From Candidatus Altimarinota bacterium (GTDB taxonomy: Bacteria > Patescibacteriota > Gracilibacteria > BD1-5 > UBA6164), in the NCBI GenBank assembly GCA_028698305.1, contig JAQVDN010000004.1:41915-105914 (forward strand): a stretch of DNA of 64,000 bases. Reading direction: 5' to 3'. Every line of letters starts with the position of its first letter. Positions within the stretch are counted from its first letter, which is position 1. A program made the translations under genes and the position numbers. The notes below the pieces were generated by a model. That model had not been told where the DNA came from and ran no database searches. It saw nothing but the letters and a program-made list of their open reading frames with translations. This document shows, piece after piece, positions 52,951 through 64,000 of the stretch.

Positions 52951-54018
52951 ATGAATGAAAAAGTTTACTTAGTAGCTCTCCACCAAATTTGAATTAGTCA
53001 TAAAAAATTGTTTTCAATTTTTGAGAAAAAACAAGATTTTAAATGATTTTATGATGAAGTTTCTATATCTAGTCTTGAAAAAAATGGTTTTAAATACGAA
53101 AAAATCCAAGAGATTTTAGAAAATAAGAAAAAAATAGATATCAATTTATTGTATCAAAAAATAGTAGATTTAGATATAAAAATATATACTTTTTTTGATG
53201 AAAATTATCCAACAAATCTAAAACATATTTTTAATATACCATTTTTAATCTATGTAAGATGACATATAACTTTGCCTTGAATTGCTTTTATTGGTTCTAG
53301 AAATATGACATCTTATTGAGAAAATGTAATCAAAGATTTTGTTCCAGAAATATGAAGATATTTTACTATAGTTTCAGGTTGAGCTTATGGTTGTGATTCT
53401 TTTTCTCATGAAATTGCATTAAAAAACAATATAAAAACTATAAGTATTATATGAACTTGAATAGATATAAATTATCCTTCTAGCAATAAAAAATTATTTG
53501 AAGAAATAATAAAAAATCAAGGTGCTATTATATCAATTTTTCCTTTTTGAGAACCTCCAAATCCATACAATTTTCCAATTAGAAATGAAATAGTAGCTTG
53601 ACTAAGTCAAGCGATATTTGTAGTTGAAGCTAGGGAAAAATCAGGGTCACTTATTACTGTAAAGTTGTGATTAGATTTGTGAAAAGATATATTTACTGTT
53701 CCTTGAGAAATATATAAACAAAATTCAATATGATGTAATAAACTTATATATTCCTCTGAAGCAAAGATGGTTTTATCACCAGGAGATGTTTTATTAGAAT
53801 ACAATATATCAAATAAAAAAAATATAAAAAAACAAAGTAATTTTTGAGACGAAATAGAAAAAGAAATCTATGAATTGCTTATGAATATGCCTTTGAATAT
53901 AGATGAAATAGTATTGAAAACATGATTTGATATGCAAATAATTTTGTTAAAAATAGCTATTCTTGAACTTTCAGGTCTTATAAATAAAGATATTTCTTGA
54001 AAATATGAAATAATTTAG
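52951..54018 (+). CDS. dprA: DNA processing protein DprA
   Basis: 355 residues. Rossmann-fold DprA core: FIGSRNMTSYGENVIKDF, TIVSGGAYGCDSFSHEIAL, ISIIGTGIDINYPSSNKKLF, PNPYNFPIRNEIVAGLSQAI, FVVEAREKSGSLITVKLGLD and IFTVPGEIYKQNSIGCNKLI. A C-terminal winged helix follows (about 295-350). DprA loads RecA on incoming single strands during transformation, so DNA uptake, important for CPR nucleotide scavenging, is probably functional. Confidence 0.94.
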
Positions 54019-54074
54019 TTGATTAAATTTAAAAAATTCCTAAAATAAAAATATATATTAAATATCTATTATTT

Positions 54075-54869
54075 ATGGAAAATTTGTTTTTGTTGAAATT
54101 GGAAATTGTTGTTTTCTTTATGAGTTTATTTTATGTTATTTATTATTTGTCTTGAAAAATTTACGAGACATATTTTAAAGTGAAAAATGCTATAGTAAAA
54201 GAAGAAATTTCAAATGTTAAAACAGCTTTAAATAAAGTAGATTTAACTACAAAAGAAAAAAATTATAAAAAAGATAAAAATACAAAACAATTAACTGATG
54301 AAGAAATAAATCAATTGACTGAAATACTAAAAAGAGTAAAAAATAATTCTTCAAAAGGTTATTTTGATACAGCTAAATGACTTATTATAGAGTGACTTTC
54401 AATAGATAAATTTAATAAGGATCTAAATCTAGAACTTGCAAATATCTATATAAAAGAAAAAAATTATCAAAATGCAGAAATTATTTATAGAGATTTATTA
54501 GAAGTTATAAAAGATGATACTGATTTACATAAAAAGATAGCTTATATATATGCTATGCAATGAAAATTGGATTTAGCATTGGATAATTACATAAAAGTTC
54601 ATAGAAAAAAACCAGCAGACGAAGAAGTTATAAATATGCTTTGTGAAATAACTTATGATTTAAAAGATTATAAGAGTGCTTTAAAATATATAAATCAATA
54701 TCTTAAATTTAAACCAAGAGATATTGATAAGATGAATATGAAAGCAGTTTGTTATGAAGAAACTAGAGATTTTAAAGATGCAATTGATACACATAAAAGA
54801 ATTTTAGAATTACAGCCATATAATACAGTATCTAGAGACAAGGTTAGAGAACTTAGTGATTTCATATAG
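54075..54869 (+). CDS. Membrane-anchored TPR protein
   Basis: 264 residues. N-terminal membrane segment (IVVFFMSLFYVIYYLSGKIY), then a charged linker, then TPR units from about residue 115 on (LNLELANIYIKEKNYQNAEI, LHKKIAYIYAMQGKLDLALD, YKSALKYINQYLKFKPRDID, CYEETRDFKDAIDTHKRILE). The layout resembles YciM/LapB-type scaffolds: an anchor followed by TPRs facing the cytoplasm. Whether it is one cannot be told; no C-terminal rubredoxin-like metal site is present. Confidence 0.75.
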
Positions 54870-54930
54870 AAATTTTCATATATTATTATAAGTTTTTAAC
54901 AAAAAAATATTAACATTTTTCCAACAAGAA

Positions 54931-54964
54931 AAAAAAACATAGATTTACTTTTATGTTTTTTTTT
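54931..54964 (+). terminator. Hairpin terminator
   Basis: AAAAAAACATA/TATGTTTTTTT with a 10-base loop and T run. Confidence 0.65.
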
Positions 54965-55006
54965 GTATCTTTATTATTATAAAAATTACCTCCTAAATTT
55001 TTAAAA

Positions 55007-56353
55007 ATGTTGAAAGTGCCTCCACATTCTATAGAAGCTGAACAATCAGTACTTTGAAGTATACTTATAGATAAAGATTGTTTTATAACAATTTGAGATT
55101 TATTAAAAGAAAGTGATTTTTATGTGGAAGCAAATGCTTCTATTTTTGCTGTTATGTTTGATTTATATAAACATAATAAACCAATAGATCTAATAACTGT
55201 TAAAGAAAAATTAGATGATAAAAAATTGCTTGATAAAATTGGTTGAATAAGTTATCTTGCTGAATTAACTGAAATTGTTCCAACTACTGCAAATGTTTTT
55301 GAATATGCACAAATAGTTAAAAATAAATCAGTTTTAAGAAACCTTGTAAAAGCTTGAAATGAAATAATTTGATTTGGTTATGATGAAGATAAACCAATAA
55401 ATGAACTTCTTGAAAAAACAGAAAAATCAGTTTTTAATGTAACTCAAGTTTTTATACAAAATAAACTTGTACATATAAATGAAATCTTGGAAAAAAGATT
55501 TGAAGAATTTGCAGAAATACATGAAAATCCAGAACTTATAAAAGAACACAGATTACAACTTTGATTTAAAGATTTGGATCATAAATTTAATGGTTTAAAG
55601 TGATGAGATATGGTTATTTTAGCCGCTAGACCATCTATGTGAAAAACTGCATTTGCTCTAAATCTAGCTCAAAATGTATGATATAATTGAAAAAATGTAG
55701 CTATATTTTCTCTGGAAATGAGTAAAGAACAATTGACAGATAGGATGATTGCTAGTGCTATGCAGATTGATAGCTGGAAACTTGCAAAATGAGAATTGGA
55801 AGATCATGAATTTGCAAAAATATGAGAAGCTATGGAAAGGCTTAGTCAAGCAAATATATATATAGATGATACTGCTTGATGAAATCTGGTAGATTTAAAA
55901 TCAAAGTGTAGAAGACTTAAAATGGAGTCTTGACTAGATTTAATAGTTATAGATTACTTGCAACTTATGAGTAATTGAAACTCTATGAATAGGGTACAAG
56001 AAATAAGTGAGATTTCTAGATGAATAAAGTCACTAGCAAGGGAATTAAATGTACCAATTATAGCACTTTCTCAATTATCTAGAACTGTAGAACAAAGACC
56101 AGATAAAAGACCTATAATGTCTGATTTAAGAGAATCAGGTTCTATTGAGCAAGATGCAGATATTATTATGATGCTTTATAGAGAAGAATATTATGATGAA
56201 TTTACAGAAAAAAAATGAATTACAGATGTACTTGTAAGAAAGAATAGAAATTGACCAATATGAAATATAGAGCTTATGTTTCAAAAAAATAATCAAAAAT
56301 TTGTTGAAGTGGAAAGAAATTATTCAAATTGATGAAATGTTGAAGAGTATTAA
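55007..56353 (+). CDS. dnaB: Replicative DNA helicase DnaB
   Basis: 448 residues, full length. N-terminal helical domain ([20 protein letters not shown]), a linker, then the RecA-like motor: [20 protein letters not shown] with the Walker A Gly written TGA (about 205), [40 protein letters not shown] (Walker B), [18 protein letters not shown] region (here [20 protein letters not shown]), and [20 protein letters not shown] with the arginine finger. It unwinds DNA at the fork. Its last 70 bases are repeated with slight changes at 58139-58212, beyond the next gene. Confidence 0.95.
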
Positions 56354-56357
56354 AATT
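56282..56357 (+). repeat. dnaB 3' end, original copy of direct repeat
   Basis: Last part of dnaB (AAT AAT CAA AAA TTT up to GAG TAT TAA). Matches 58139-58212 with about five differences in 70 bases. Confidence 0.85.
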
Positions 56358-56422
56358 AATATTATTATTTGATAATTTTTTTATATAGCTATAATTAATA
56401 TATTATATATTAAAAATTAAAT

Positions 56423-58132
56423 ATGAAAAATTATATTAAAATTTTTTTATTAATAATTTTATTATTATTTCAATATTTTTTCTATTTTAATTACACTAAT
56501 TGAAATTATAATGAATGTAATAATGAATTAATAATTAGTTGAAAATATTTAGAATACTCTCCAGATGGTAAAAGTTTTGCATATGTTGCATCAGATGAAA
56601 ATTGAGAATATTTTGTAGTAAAAGATTGAATTGAAGGTAAAAAATATAAAGTTATAAATGATATTTATTTCTCTCCAGATGGTAAAAGTTTTTCTTATAT
56701 TGCTGTAGATCAAAATTGGAGATATGTAGTAGTAAAAGATTGAATTGAATTATCATCGTATAAATATATAAAACATTTAAAATATTCTCCAGATGGTAAA
56801 AGTTTTGCATATGTTGCATCAGATGAAAATTGAAAATTTTTTATAGTAAAGGATTGAATTCAAACAAAAAAATATTATTTAATTATTAATTTTATTTACT
56901 CTCCTAATTGAGAGAGTTTCTCTTATATTGTATCTGATGATGATAAAGAATATTTGATAAAAGATTGAGTTGAAGGTAAAAAATATAAATATATTTCTGA
57001 TTTTCAATATTCACAAGATAGTAAAAGTTATGTTTACGAAGCATCAGATGAAAATTGAAAAAGCTTTATAGTTAAGGATTGAGTTGAAGGTAAAGAATAT
57101 AATTATATTGAAAGTAGTTATTTGAAATACTCACCAGATAGTAAAAGTTATGTTTACAAAGCATCATATGGAAATTGAAGTTTTATAGTTAAAGATTGAA
57201 TAGAGGGGAAAGAATATAATAATATTTATGATTTAATATATTCACCTGATTGAAAGAGTTATTCGTATACTGCATTAGATAAAAATTGATATTATATAGT
57301 TAAAGATTGAATTGAAAATAAAACCAATAATTATAACCATTATTTAAAATATTCACAAGATAGTAAAAGTTATGTTTACAAGGCATCAGATGAAAATTGA
57401 AAAAGCTTTATAGTTAAGGATTGAGTTGAAGGTAAAAGGTATAATCATAATGTATATGATTTTTTATATTCACCAGATAGTAAAAGCTTTGTTTATAAAG
57501 CATCAGATGAAGATTGAGAATATTTTGTAGTAAAAGATTGAATTGAAAGTAAAAAATATAAAAATGTTTTTGGTTTTATTTTTTCTCAAGATAGTAAAAG
57601 CTTTGCTTATATTGCAGTAGATGAAAATTTTGAATATTTTATAGTTAAAGATTGAATTGAAGGTAAAAAATATAAAGGTATAAATGATTTTTATTTCTTA
57701 CCAGATGGTAAAAGTTTTGCATATGTTGCATTAGATGAAAATTGAGAATATTTTGTGGTAAAAGATTGAATTGAGTATTGAAAATATAAAAATATTTATG
57801 GTTTACAATATTTTTCTAATTCAGGAGTATTCTCATATTATTCTACAAATATGAATTGACAAACTAATTTATCTAGATTAGTTTGTGATATTGGAAATAA
57901 TATTGATATAAATTCTGAAAAAGATAAATTTACTAAACAAAAGGATTTATATTTAACAAAGATATTAGAAAAATCTAATAATAAAGAAAATATATATAAA
58001 ATTGATAAAATTATAACTAAAATTGAGAAATCTAAATTAGAAAAACTTTTTTTAAAAATACAAAAAATAAAAAATAAAAATGATATGATAAAATATATAG
58101 AAGCAATAATTTATTTAGAAATTATTAAATAA
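56423..58132 (+). CDS. Beta-propeller-like repeat protein, membrane-anchored
   Basis: 569 residues. One N-terminal membrane segment (about 4-25), then eleven clear repeats of about 38 residues, YSPDGKSFAYVASDENGEYF then VVKDGIEGKKYK, with N, S and V variants, and one degenerate unit. The pattern fits WD40/DPP6-like propeller blades, so one large or two small extracytoplasmic propellers are likely, used for binding. A charged helical tail ends the protein. Nearly all conserved Gly after N, D or K are TGA. The gene sits exactly between two copies of the dnaB 3' end, a sign of insertion. Confidence 0.75.
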
Positions 58133-58138
58133 TAATAT

Positions 58139-58212
58139 AAAAAAATAATCAAAAATTTGTGGAAGTTGAAATAAATTATTGAAATTGAGGAAATGTTGAA
58201 GAGTATTAAAAA
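58139..58212 (+). repeat. dnaB 3' end, displaced copy of direct repeat
   Basis: Codes in frame for [20 protein letters not shown] and the end EY plus TAA. Only two residues differ from dnaB (R to I, S to G); the other base changes are silent. No start belongs to it. Confidence 0.8.
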
Positions 58213-58244
58213 AGAAGAAAATCTTATAGATTTTCTTCTTTTTT
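58208..58244. terminator. Bidirectional hairpin terminator
   Basis: A 17-bp perfect stem (58208-58224 with 58228-58244) and TAT loop, right after the displaced dnaB end; it also closes dus. Its place suggests it was the original dnaB terminator. Confidence 0.85.
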
Positions 58245-59297
58245 TTCGATTTCATTTAAACTTGGTCTTTTGTTTAAATCTTCACTAAATTCAGTTTTTA
58301 TTTCATTTATTATATCAATAGTATTTTCTATACTGTCTGTTGTTACAAGTCTTTTTCTATATTTTTTAACTCAAGGGAAATTTTTTAAGTATTGAACAAG
58401 ATGTTTTCTTATTTCTAAACTTCACTTTTTTTCTCATTTAGTTTCTACTAGTTTTTCAGCATGAAATTGCATAGCTTCTAATATTTCGCTTAAAGTCGGA
58501 TGATAGATTCAATCTATGAAGTTTTCTTTTTTTATTCAAGTTTTATCTATGAAGTTGTCATCATTTATTTGAGGTTCTCATATAAAACACCATGGATTTC
58601 AAAAACTTGCTCTTCCTAGCATTATACCATCAAGATTTTTTATTTTCTTCATTCAGTCAGTATAATTTTCTATATCTCAATTACATATTACAGGTATAGA
58701 AACATGATTTTTTAAATCATATATATTTGTAAAGTCAGCTCTTCAAGTATATGCTTGTTTTGCTGTTCTGCCATGGATTGTGATTAAACTTGCTCATGCA
58801 TTCTCAAGTCACTTAGCAAAATTTATCAAGTTTTGATTTCAGTCAAAACTAAGTCTTGTTTTTACACTTATCGGTAAACTTGTTGCTTCATGCATATGTT
58901 TTACTATTTCAAAAGCTGTTTGTTCATTTATAAGTAAACAAGAACCATGTCAGCTTCTAACTACCTTTTTCGCTGGACATCACATATTTATATCAATTCA
59001 AGCAATATTATATTTACTTTCACTTATTATTTTAGCTGCATTTGCAAAAACTTCAGGGTCTTTTCAAAATATTTGTATTATCAATGGATCTTCTATTTCA
59101 CTATGTGGTAAAACACTATCAGCAAGAAATTTTGAATGTATCAATCAATCAGCACTATAAAATTCACTCACACAAAAAATATGAGGAGAAACTCTCTTCA
59201 TTGCTTGTCTGTAAGCACTATCTCAGTATCAGTCCATAGGAGCTAAAAATACCAATTTTTTATTTTTTTCTAATTGTTTTTTCCAAAAATCTTTCAT
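58224..59297 (-). CDS. dus: tRNA-dihydrouridine synthase
   Basis: 357 residues. FMN-dependent TIM barrel of the Dus family: VFLAPMDGYGDSAYRQAMKR, LIIQIFGKDPEVFANAAKII, GIDINMGCPAKKVVRSGHGS with the catalytic Cys, SVKTRLSF, ITIHGRTAKQAYTGRADF, PVICNGDIENYTDG and GIMLGRASFGNPW. It reduces uridines in the tRNA D-loop. The specific site cannot be read from the sequence. Confidence 0.94.
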
Positions 59298-59459
59298 TTT
59301 TTTATATAATCTATTATTGTTTTGCAGATTTTATTTAAAAAAAACAAAAAAGCAAAAATATATTCTTGGGATTTTTTTTATAAAGTCAAGCTTTAAAAAT
59401 TGTAAAAAAATACTTTTTTATGTTATACTAAATTTAGTTTATTAATTTAACTTTTCTAT

Positions 59460-59969
59460 ATGGATTTAAATATGGTTTTGAAAGAAAAGAAGGAGAAAAA
59501 TCTTTTACTTAAGAAAAAATTATTATTAAGTAATAGAAATAAGGCAATATGACTTATAAAAATAAATAGTAAAACACTTATAAAAGAGCTTAGAGATGCT
59601 TTAGTTGTTTTACCTTGTGATTTTGTTATAGAAGTGGAATGAGCAAATAATGAAAAATTGGCAGAAAATGTTGTAGCTATTTCAAAAGTTGATGATAATT
59701 CGGTTATTTGATTTGATTTTATTGTTTGTGATGATGAAATAAATAATTTAAACAGTTATTTTGAATTATGAATTACTCCTATTGTTTCAAATAAAAACCA
59801 TCTAAGTTCTTTATTAAAAGAATTTAATCCAGTTAAAAATGAAGGGAATTCATATATATATTCTTCTTTAGATAAATGGTCTATATTTTATGCTTTAATT
59901 AGATATCTAGAAAATTATAAGTTTCCATTTGATAATAAAAATTTAGTTAAAAATGTAATTAATTTTTAA
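59460..59969 (+). CDS. Hypothetical protein
   Basis: 169 residues. Basic N-terminal coil (KEKKEKNLLLKKKLLLSNRN), then an alpha/beta domain: VVLPCDFVIEVEGANNEKLA, VVAISKVDDNSVIGFDFIV, YFELGITPIVSNKNHLSSLL and WSIFYALIRYLENYKFPFDN. The G-I-T-P-I-V-S strand and following helix resemble the end of GT4-like glycosyltransferases or Rossmann domains, but no nucleotide-binding loop is evident. The methyltransferase follows 20 bases later, so they likely act together. Confidence 0.55.
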
Positions 59970-59989
59970 TTTATTATATATTATTATTT

Positions 59990-60622
59990 ATGTGAAATAT
60001 ATTAACAATTTGACCTATTAGAGAATTAGATTTTTTATTAAATTTTTTTTGAATTGATATTGATGTTACTGATAATATAGCTGATATTTGAAGTTGATCT
60101 TCAAATTTCCCTGAGACTTTAGTTTCAAAATGAGTATTAAATGTATATGCAGTTGATAGAACATATATAGATATAGATTATTTCTCAAAAATTGTAAAAA
60201 CAAGTATTGATGTTTTATTATCTTCATTATGAAAAAATAGACATCTTCTTGAAGAATATGAAATTGATAATATAAATAGAAGAATTTTATTATTAAGAGA
60301 CTCTCCAAGAATTGTTTTTAGTAGGAATAAAGTAATAAATTTAACAGATATTAATGATTTACCTGAAAATTTTTTTGATAAACTTTTTTTATCAAATATG
60401 TTATTATGAGTAGAAGATATATGAAATTTTCTATTAATTTTATGAAGTAAGTTAAATCAAAATTGACAAATTTTTATATCAGAATATTCGTGAAATGTTG
60501 ATAAAATAAATTATTTAAAGTCATTAATTAGTCAAGGAGTTGAATATAAGTGAGAATATGATGGAGTATCATACTTTATAATTAAAAAAATTTTCTTTTG
60601 ACTTAAAGATAAAAAAGATTAA
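59990..60622 (+). CDS. SAM-dependent methyltransferase, class I-like
   Basis: 210 residues. Motif I is clear, NIADIGSGSSNFPETLVSKG (about 30-49), then VLNVYAVDRTYIDIDYF (acidic residue of motif II), DKLFLSNMLLGVEDIGNFLL (motif IV/post) and LNQNGQIFISEYSG. All Gly in motif I are TGA-coded. It moves a methyl group from S-adenosylmethionine to an unknown acceptor. Co-directional with the preceding hypothetical gene. Confidence 0.75.
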
Positions 60623-60655
60623 AAAGTTAGTTAGTAATTTTCTAACTTTTTTTTT
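60621..60655 (+). terminator. Hairpin terminator directly before topA
   Basis: AAAAAGTTAG/CTAACTTTTT with an 11-base loop; the T run reaches the topA ATG. Confidence 0.65.
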
Positions 60656-62950
60656 ATGGCCAAGAATCTAGTTATAGTTGAGTCTCCTGCAAAATGAAAA
60701 ACAATTGAGAAATTTTTATGACCTGATTATAAGGTTGTAGCATCTATGTGACATATTAGAGATTTACCTGTAAAAACTCTTTGAATAGATATAGAAAATG
60801 GTTTTGCTCCAGATTATGGTATCACAGATGAAAAGAAAAAAACAGTTGATTGACTTAAAAAACTAGCTAAAGAATGTGGTGAAGTTTGGATAGCAACCGA
60901 TGAGGACCGCGAATGAGAAGCTATTGGTTGGCATCTTTGTCATACTTTAAATATAAATCCTGCAACAACAAAAAGAATAGTATTTCATGAAATAACTAAA
61001 AAAGCTATAACTCACGCTATAGAAAATCCTAGAACAATAGATTTAAACTTAGTAGATGCTCAACAAGCAAGAAGGATATTAGATAGACTTGTTTGATATA
61101 AAGTAAGTCCTGTTTTATGGAAAAAAATAAGAAAATGATTATCAGCTGGTAGAGTTCAATCTGTTGCTGTAAAATTGATAGTAGAAAAAGAGAGAGAAAT
61201 ACTTGCTTTTAAACCTGAAGAATCTTGGAAAATAAGTGTAGAATTATCTTATGGTAATTTTAAATTTATATCAGTATTATCAAAAGTCGCTTGAAAAGTT
61301 AAAACTTTTAAATCAAAAGAAGAAGTAGAAAAATTACTTTCAGTTCTTTATGATGATTTAAGTATTTTAAAAGAGTCAAAAAATAAAAAAGATAATTTAG
61401 AATTATCTATACTTTGAGATATAGAGTTTGTTTTGGTAGATAGCCAAAAGAAAGATAGTAAAAGATCTCCTTGAGCTCCTTTTACAACTTCTACACTTCA
61501 ACAAGAAGCATCTAGAAAATTTGGTTTTTGAGTTAAACAAACTATGATGATTGCTCAAAAATTATATGAAGGTATGGATTTATGAAATAATGAAAGACAA
61601 GGTTTGATTACTTATATGAGAACTGATAGTTTAAATCTATCTGATCAAGCAAAAAATCAAGCAAAAGAAGTTATAGAAAAAGATTTTTGAAAAACTTATC
61701 ATAAGGCAAGAGACTATAAAACAAAATCAGCTTGAGCACAAGAAGCTCATGAAGCTATTAGACCTACTGATTTAACTAGAACTCCAGAAAGTCTTGCTTC
61801 AGTTTTAGATGCTACCCAATTAAAACTGTATACCCTTATTTGGAAAAGAACTCTTGCATCTCAAATGAGTGATGCTGTTGTTGAAGTGACTACATTTTCT
61901 TTTTCTCCAACAAAAGCTCAAAATCAACTATGGATAACAAAATGAGAAGTTATTAAATTTGATTGATTTATGAAACTTTATATTGAGTCAAGTGATGATG
62001 AAAATGAAGATAGTGAAGAAGATTGAGCAGTTTTACCAGATATTGAAGTTTGAGAAAAACTTGTTTGAAAAGGTATTACTTGAACTCAAAATTTTTCAAG
62101 ACCACCTTCTCGTTATACTGAAGCTTCTCTTGTAAAAAAATTGGAATGAGAGGGAATAGGTAGACCATCAACTTATGCACCAACTATTTCAACAATTATT
62201 GATAGATGATATATAGAAAAAGTAAATAAAAAATACCTTGCACCAACAGAAATCGCTTATACTGTAAATGATTTCTTGCAAGAATATTTCAAAGATATGA
62301 TGGATTATAAATTTACATCAAAAGTAGAATCAGAATTTGATGATATAGCTACATGAAAAGAAACTTATGTTTCTATGCTTGATAGATTTTGGAATAGTAG
62401 TTTAAAAAAAGATTTAGAACATGCAGGGGATAATGCAGAAAAAATAATAGAAAAAGTTTGAAAAGCTTGTCCTAAGTGTTGAGCTGAACTTATTTATAGA
62501 CATAGCAAAAATGGTAAATTTATAGGTTGTTCTGCTTATCCTGAGTGTGATTTTATAGATCAACCAGAGTGAGAAAAAGACGCATTGGCTGACTTGAGAA
62601 AAAAATATGAATGAAAACCATGTCCTGATTGAATTGAGTGAACAATTGTAGTTAAAACTGGTAGATTTTGACCATTTCTTGCAAGTAGTGAATACCCAAA
62701 AGTAAAATGGATAGGGAAGATAAAAGATGATAAAGATGAAATACTTGAAGAAATATTAAAAGAAAAGTGACTTTTAGTTGATGATGAAACATGAGAAGAA
62801 CTTGTTATAAAAAATAGTAGAAGATGACAATTTCTAGCTGCAAAAAATTATCCAGCTGTTAAAATAGCAAAAAACATACCAAAAGATGTTTGGGATGAAT
62901 TAAATAAAAGAATAGAAGAAAAAAATGAAGACAAAGAAAGCATAAGTTAA
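60656..62950 (+). CDS. topA: DNA topoisomerase I
   Basis: 764 residues. TOPRIM domain: [40 protein letters not shown] (acidic triad and DREGEA, Gly as TGA), [20 protein letters not shown] for DNA binding, [20 protein letters not shown], and the active-site Tyr in [10 protein letters not shown] (about 318). The C-terminus carries a zinc ribbon ([18 protein letters not shown], then [10 protein letters not shown], about 604) and two topo-C-like repeats ([29 protein letters not shown]). It relaxes negative supercoils behind the fork. Confidence 0.96.
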
Positions 62951-62965
62951 TCTTATGTTTTTTTA
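62940..62965 (+). terminator. Hairpin terminator of topA
   Basis: CATAAG/CTTATG with a 5-base loop, then a long T run, at the topA stop. Confidence 0.7.
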
Positions 62966-63037
62966 TTTCAATTAAAAAATTGACATCATAATTTTTATTT
63001 TTATAATAATTAAAATTTTAATTTTTAATGCTATTTT

Positions 63038-64000
63038 ATGTCTAATGAAAATGTAAATGATTCTGATGATGAATTAAAACCTAAAGCTTGTGAAACAGTA
63101 GAAGAAGCTGTAGCAAGTAATGCTTTTAGAGTAGTTTTTTTGAAATGTTTAAAAGAGTTTGAAAAAGTTAATTTTGATTATTATAGTAAAATATTAGATA
63201 ATGTTTTAAATTGACAAGATGTTACAATAGAAGAGTGAGTTGATTTAATGAATTTGTTAGATGATGATTCTTTTCAAAAAATATATGAAGATTATTTTGA
63301 TAATAAAATTACATTTAATTGAAATAATGGATTATTATCAAAATTTAAAGAAAATATAAGTATAAAAAGTATAAAAGATTATTTTAAAAATTTATTATCT
63401 AAGAAAATAATATTAGATAATATAGAATCAATAAAAGAACAAGCTAGGAAAGTATTAAAAGTATTATGAGTTAAAATTTTAGAAGTTTGAAAATTAAAAA
63501 TTATTGTTTATAAGATTATTTGAAAATGAAAGGTATTGTTAGATGAGAACTGAAAACAAATCTCACCAGAATGAAAATATTATGATAATATTTATTTTGA
63601 TTATTTTGAAGAAACATGATTGATAATTGCTGATGAAAAATGAAAATGAGAAGTATTGTTAAATAAAAACTGAAAACAAGTATCACCAGAATGAAAATAT
63701 TATGATTATTTTAATTTTGATTATTTTGAAAAAACATGATTGATACTTGCTGATGAAAAATGAAACGGATGAATATTATTAGATAAGAATTGAAAACAAA
63801 TTTCACCAGAATGAAAATATTATGGTAATTTTAATTTTAATTATTTTGCAGAAACATGAATGATAGTTTCATCTGAAAAATGAAACGGATGAATATTATT
63901 AGATAAGAATTGAAAACAAATTTCACCAGAATGAAAATATTATGGTAATTTTAATTTTAATTATTTTGCAGAAACATGAATGATAGTTTCATCTGAAAAA
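63038..64000 (+). CDS. WG/MORN-like tandem repeat protein, partial
   Basis: At least 321 residues, running off the right edge. An acidic N-terminal helical part (to about 165: EAVASNAFRVVFLKCLKEFE, EEGVDLMNLLDDDSFQKIYE) leads into 40-residue repeats: GKVLLDENGKQISPEGKYYD, NIYFDYFEETGLIIADEK. Four units are visible, and the last two appear identical in DNA (period 120 bases). The repeats resemble WG-type beta repeats, in which W is replaced by Y/F. Probably a binding protein with a changing repeat number. Confidence 0.7.
63768..64000 (+). repeat. Identical 120-bp tandem repeats
   Basis: Units starting near 63768 and 63888 look identical base for base to the window edge; earlier units near 63528 and 63648 differ more. 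Confidence 0.85.

Noticed and set aside
1..64000. UGA as stop, as Trp (code 4) or as selenocysteine
   Set aside because: TGA falls at invariant Gly positions (P-loops, DREGEA, HHG, PRPP loop) in dozens of genes while TGG encodes Trp in the same proteins; selenocysteine would need a rare, structured context.
63528..64000. CRISPR-like repeats
   Set aside because: Period is 120 bases, in frame, with no unique spacers.

Overview
This 64 kb window comes from a very AT-rich bacterium that reads UGA as glycine (genetic code 25). That code is known from the candidate phyla Absconditabacteria (SR1) and Gracilibacteria (BD1-5) of the CPR/Patescibacteria. The evidence is direct. Conserved glycines of unmistakable families are written TGA: the P-loop of DnaB, all P-loop glycines after the first K/T stretch of a VirD4/TraG-like ATPase, the DREGEA TOPRIM motif of topoisomerase I, LIDGNS of the PolA exonuclease, and the glycine-rich tail of a TPM-domain protein (18 TGA codons). 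TGG still encodes Trp in the same genes, and all genes end in TAA or TAG. All coordinates below were rebuilt with TGA read through as Gly. Most starts lack a Shine-Dalgarno sequence. No rRNA, tRNA or CRISPR array was seen, and no gene-free stretch exceeds 300 bases.

Layout. 1-4.2 kb looks like a defence/accessory segment: the end of a type I restriction specificity subunit, three small or membrane proteins, a Ymh-like (TIGR02391-type) protein, and an HTH-Panacea antitoxin overlapping its probable toxin. 4.2-12 kb holds small enzymes (DUF1801, GNAT, Nudix, HIT, 3-methyladenine glycosylase), a RhuM-Fic fusion, and an HTH-phosphoribosyltransferase behind a repeated operator. 12-25.5 kb has LemA plus TPM, an M14 carboxypeptidase, a Kazal-domain secreted protein, a DUF4153 membrane protein, an RsuA-like pseudouridine synthase, TatD and UvrC. 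25.5-32.9 kb has two tandem exonuclease III genes, GrpE, two 3D-domain/peptidoglycan-binding proteins, TilS and an RNHCP protein.

33-44.8 kb is the most unusual part. Five paralogous Cys-rich proteins surround a VirD4/TraG-like ATPase and a Fic protein, all on the minus strand. Three of the paralogs, and one exonuclease III gene, carry GC-rich palindromic repeats read in frame as protein.

45-64 kb returns to housekeeping: MraY, a PolA cut off before its polymerase domain, HtpX, chorismate mutase, DprA, DnaB, Dus, a methyltransferase and TopA. Between DnaB and Dus lies a beta-propeller-like repeat gene flanked by two copies of the dnaB 3' end. At 47.4-47.8 kb a short, GC-rich unit with a perfect consensus promoter encodes either a small foreign protein or a structured RNA. 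The window ends inside a gene made of 120-bp tandem repeats.

How the genes work together: most are short operons closed by strong hairpin terminators, often shared by convergent genes. Clear functional groups are DNA repair (Tag, UvrC, two exonuclease III, TatD), replication and uptake (DnaB, TopA, DprA), cell envelope (MraY, 3D-domain proteins, LemA/TPM, HtpX) and selfish or defence modules (HsdS, Panacea TA, two Fic proteins, palindromic repeats).
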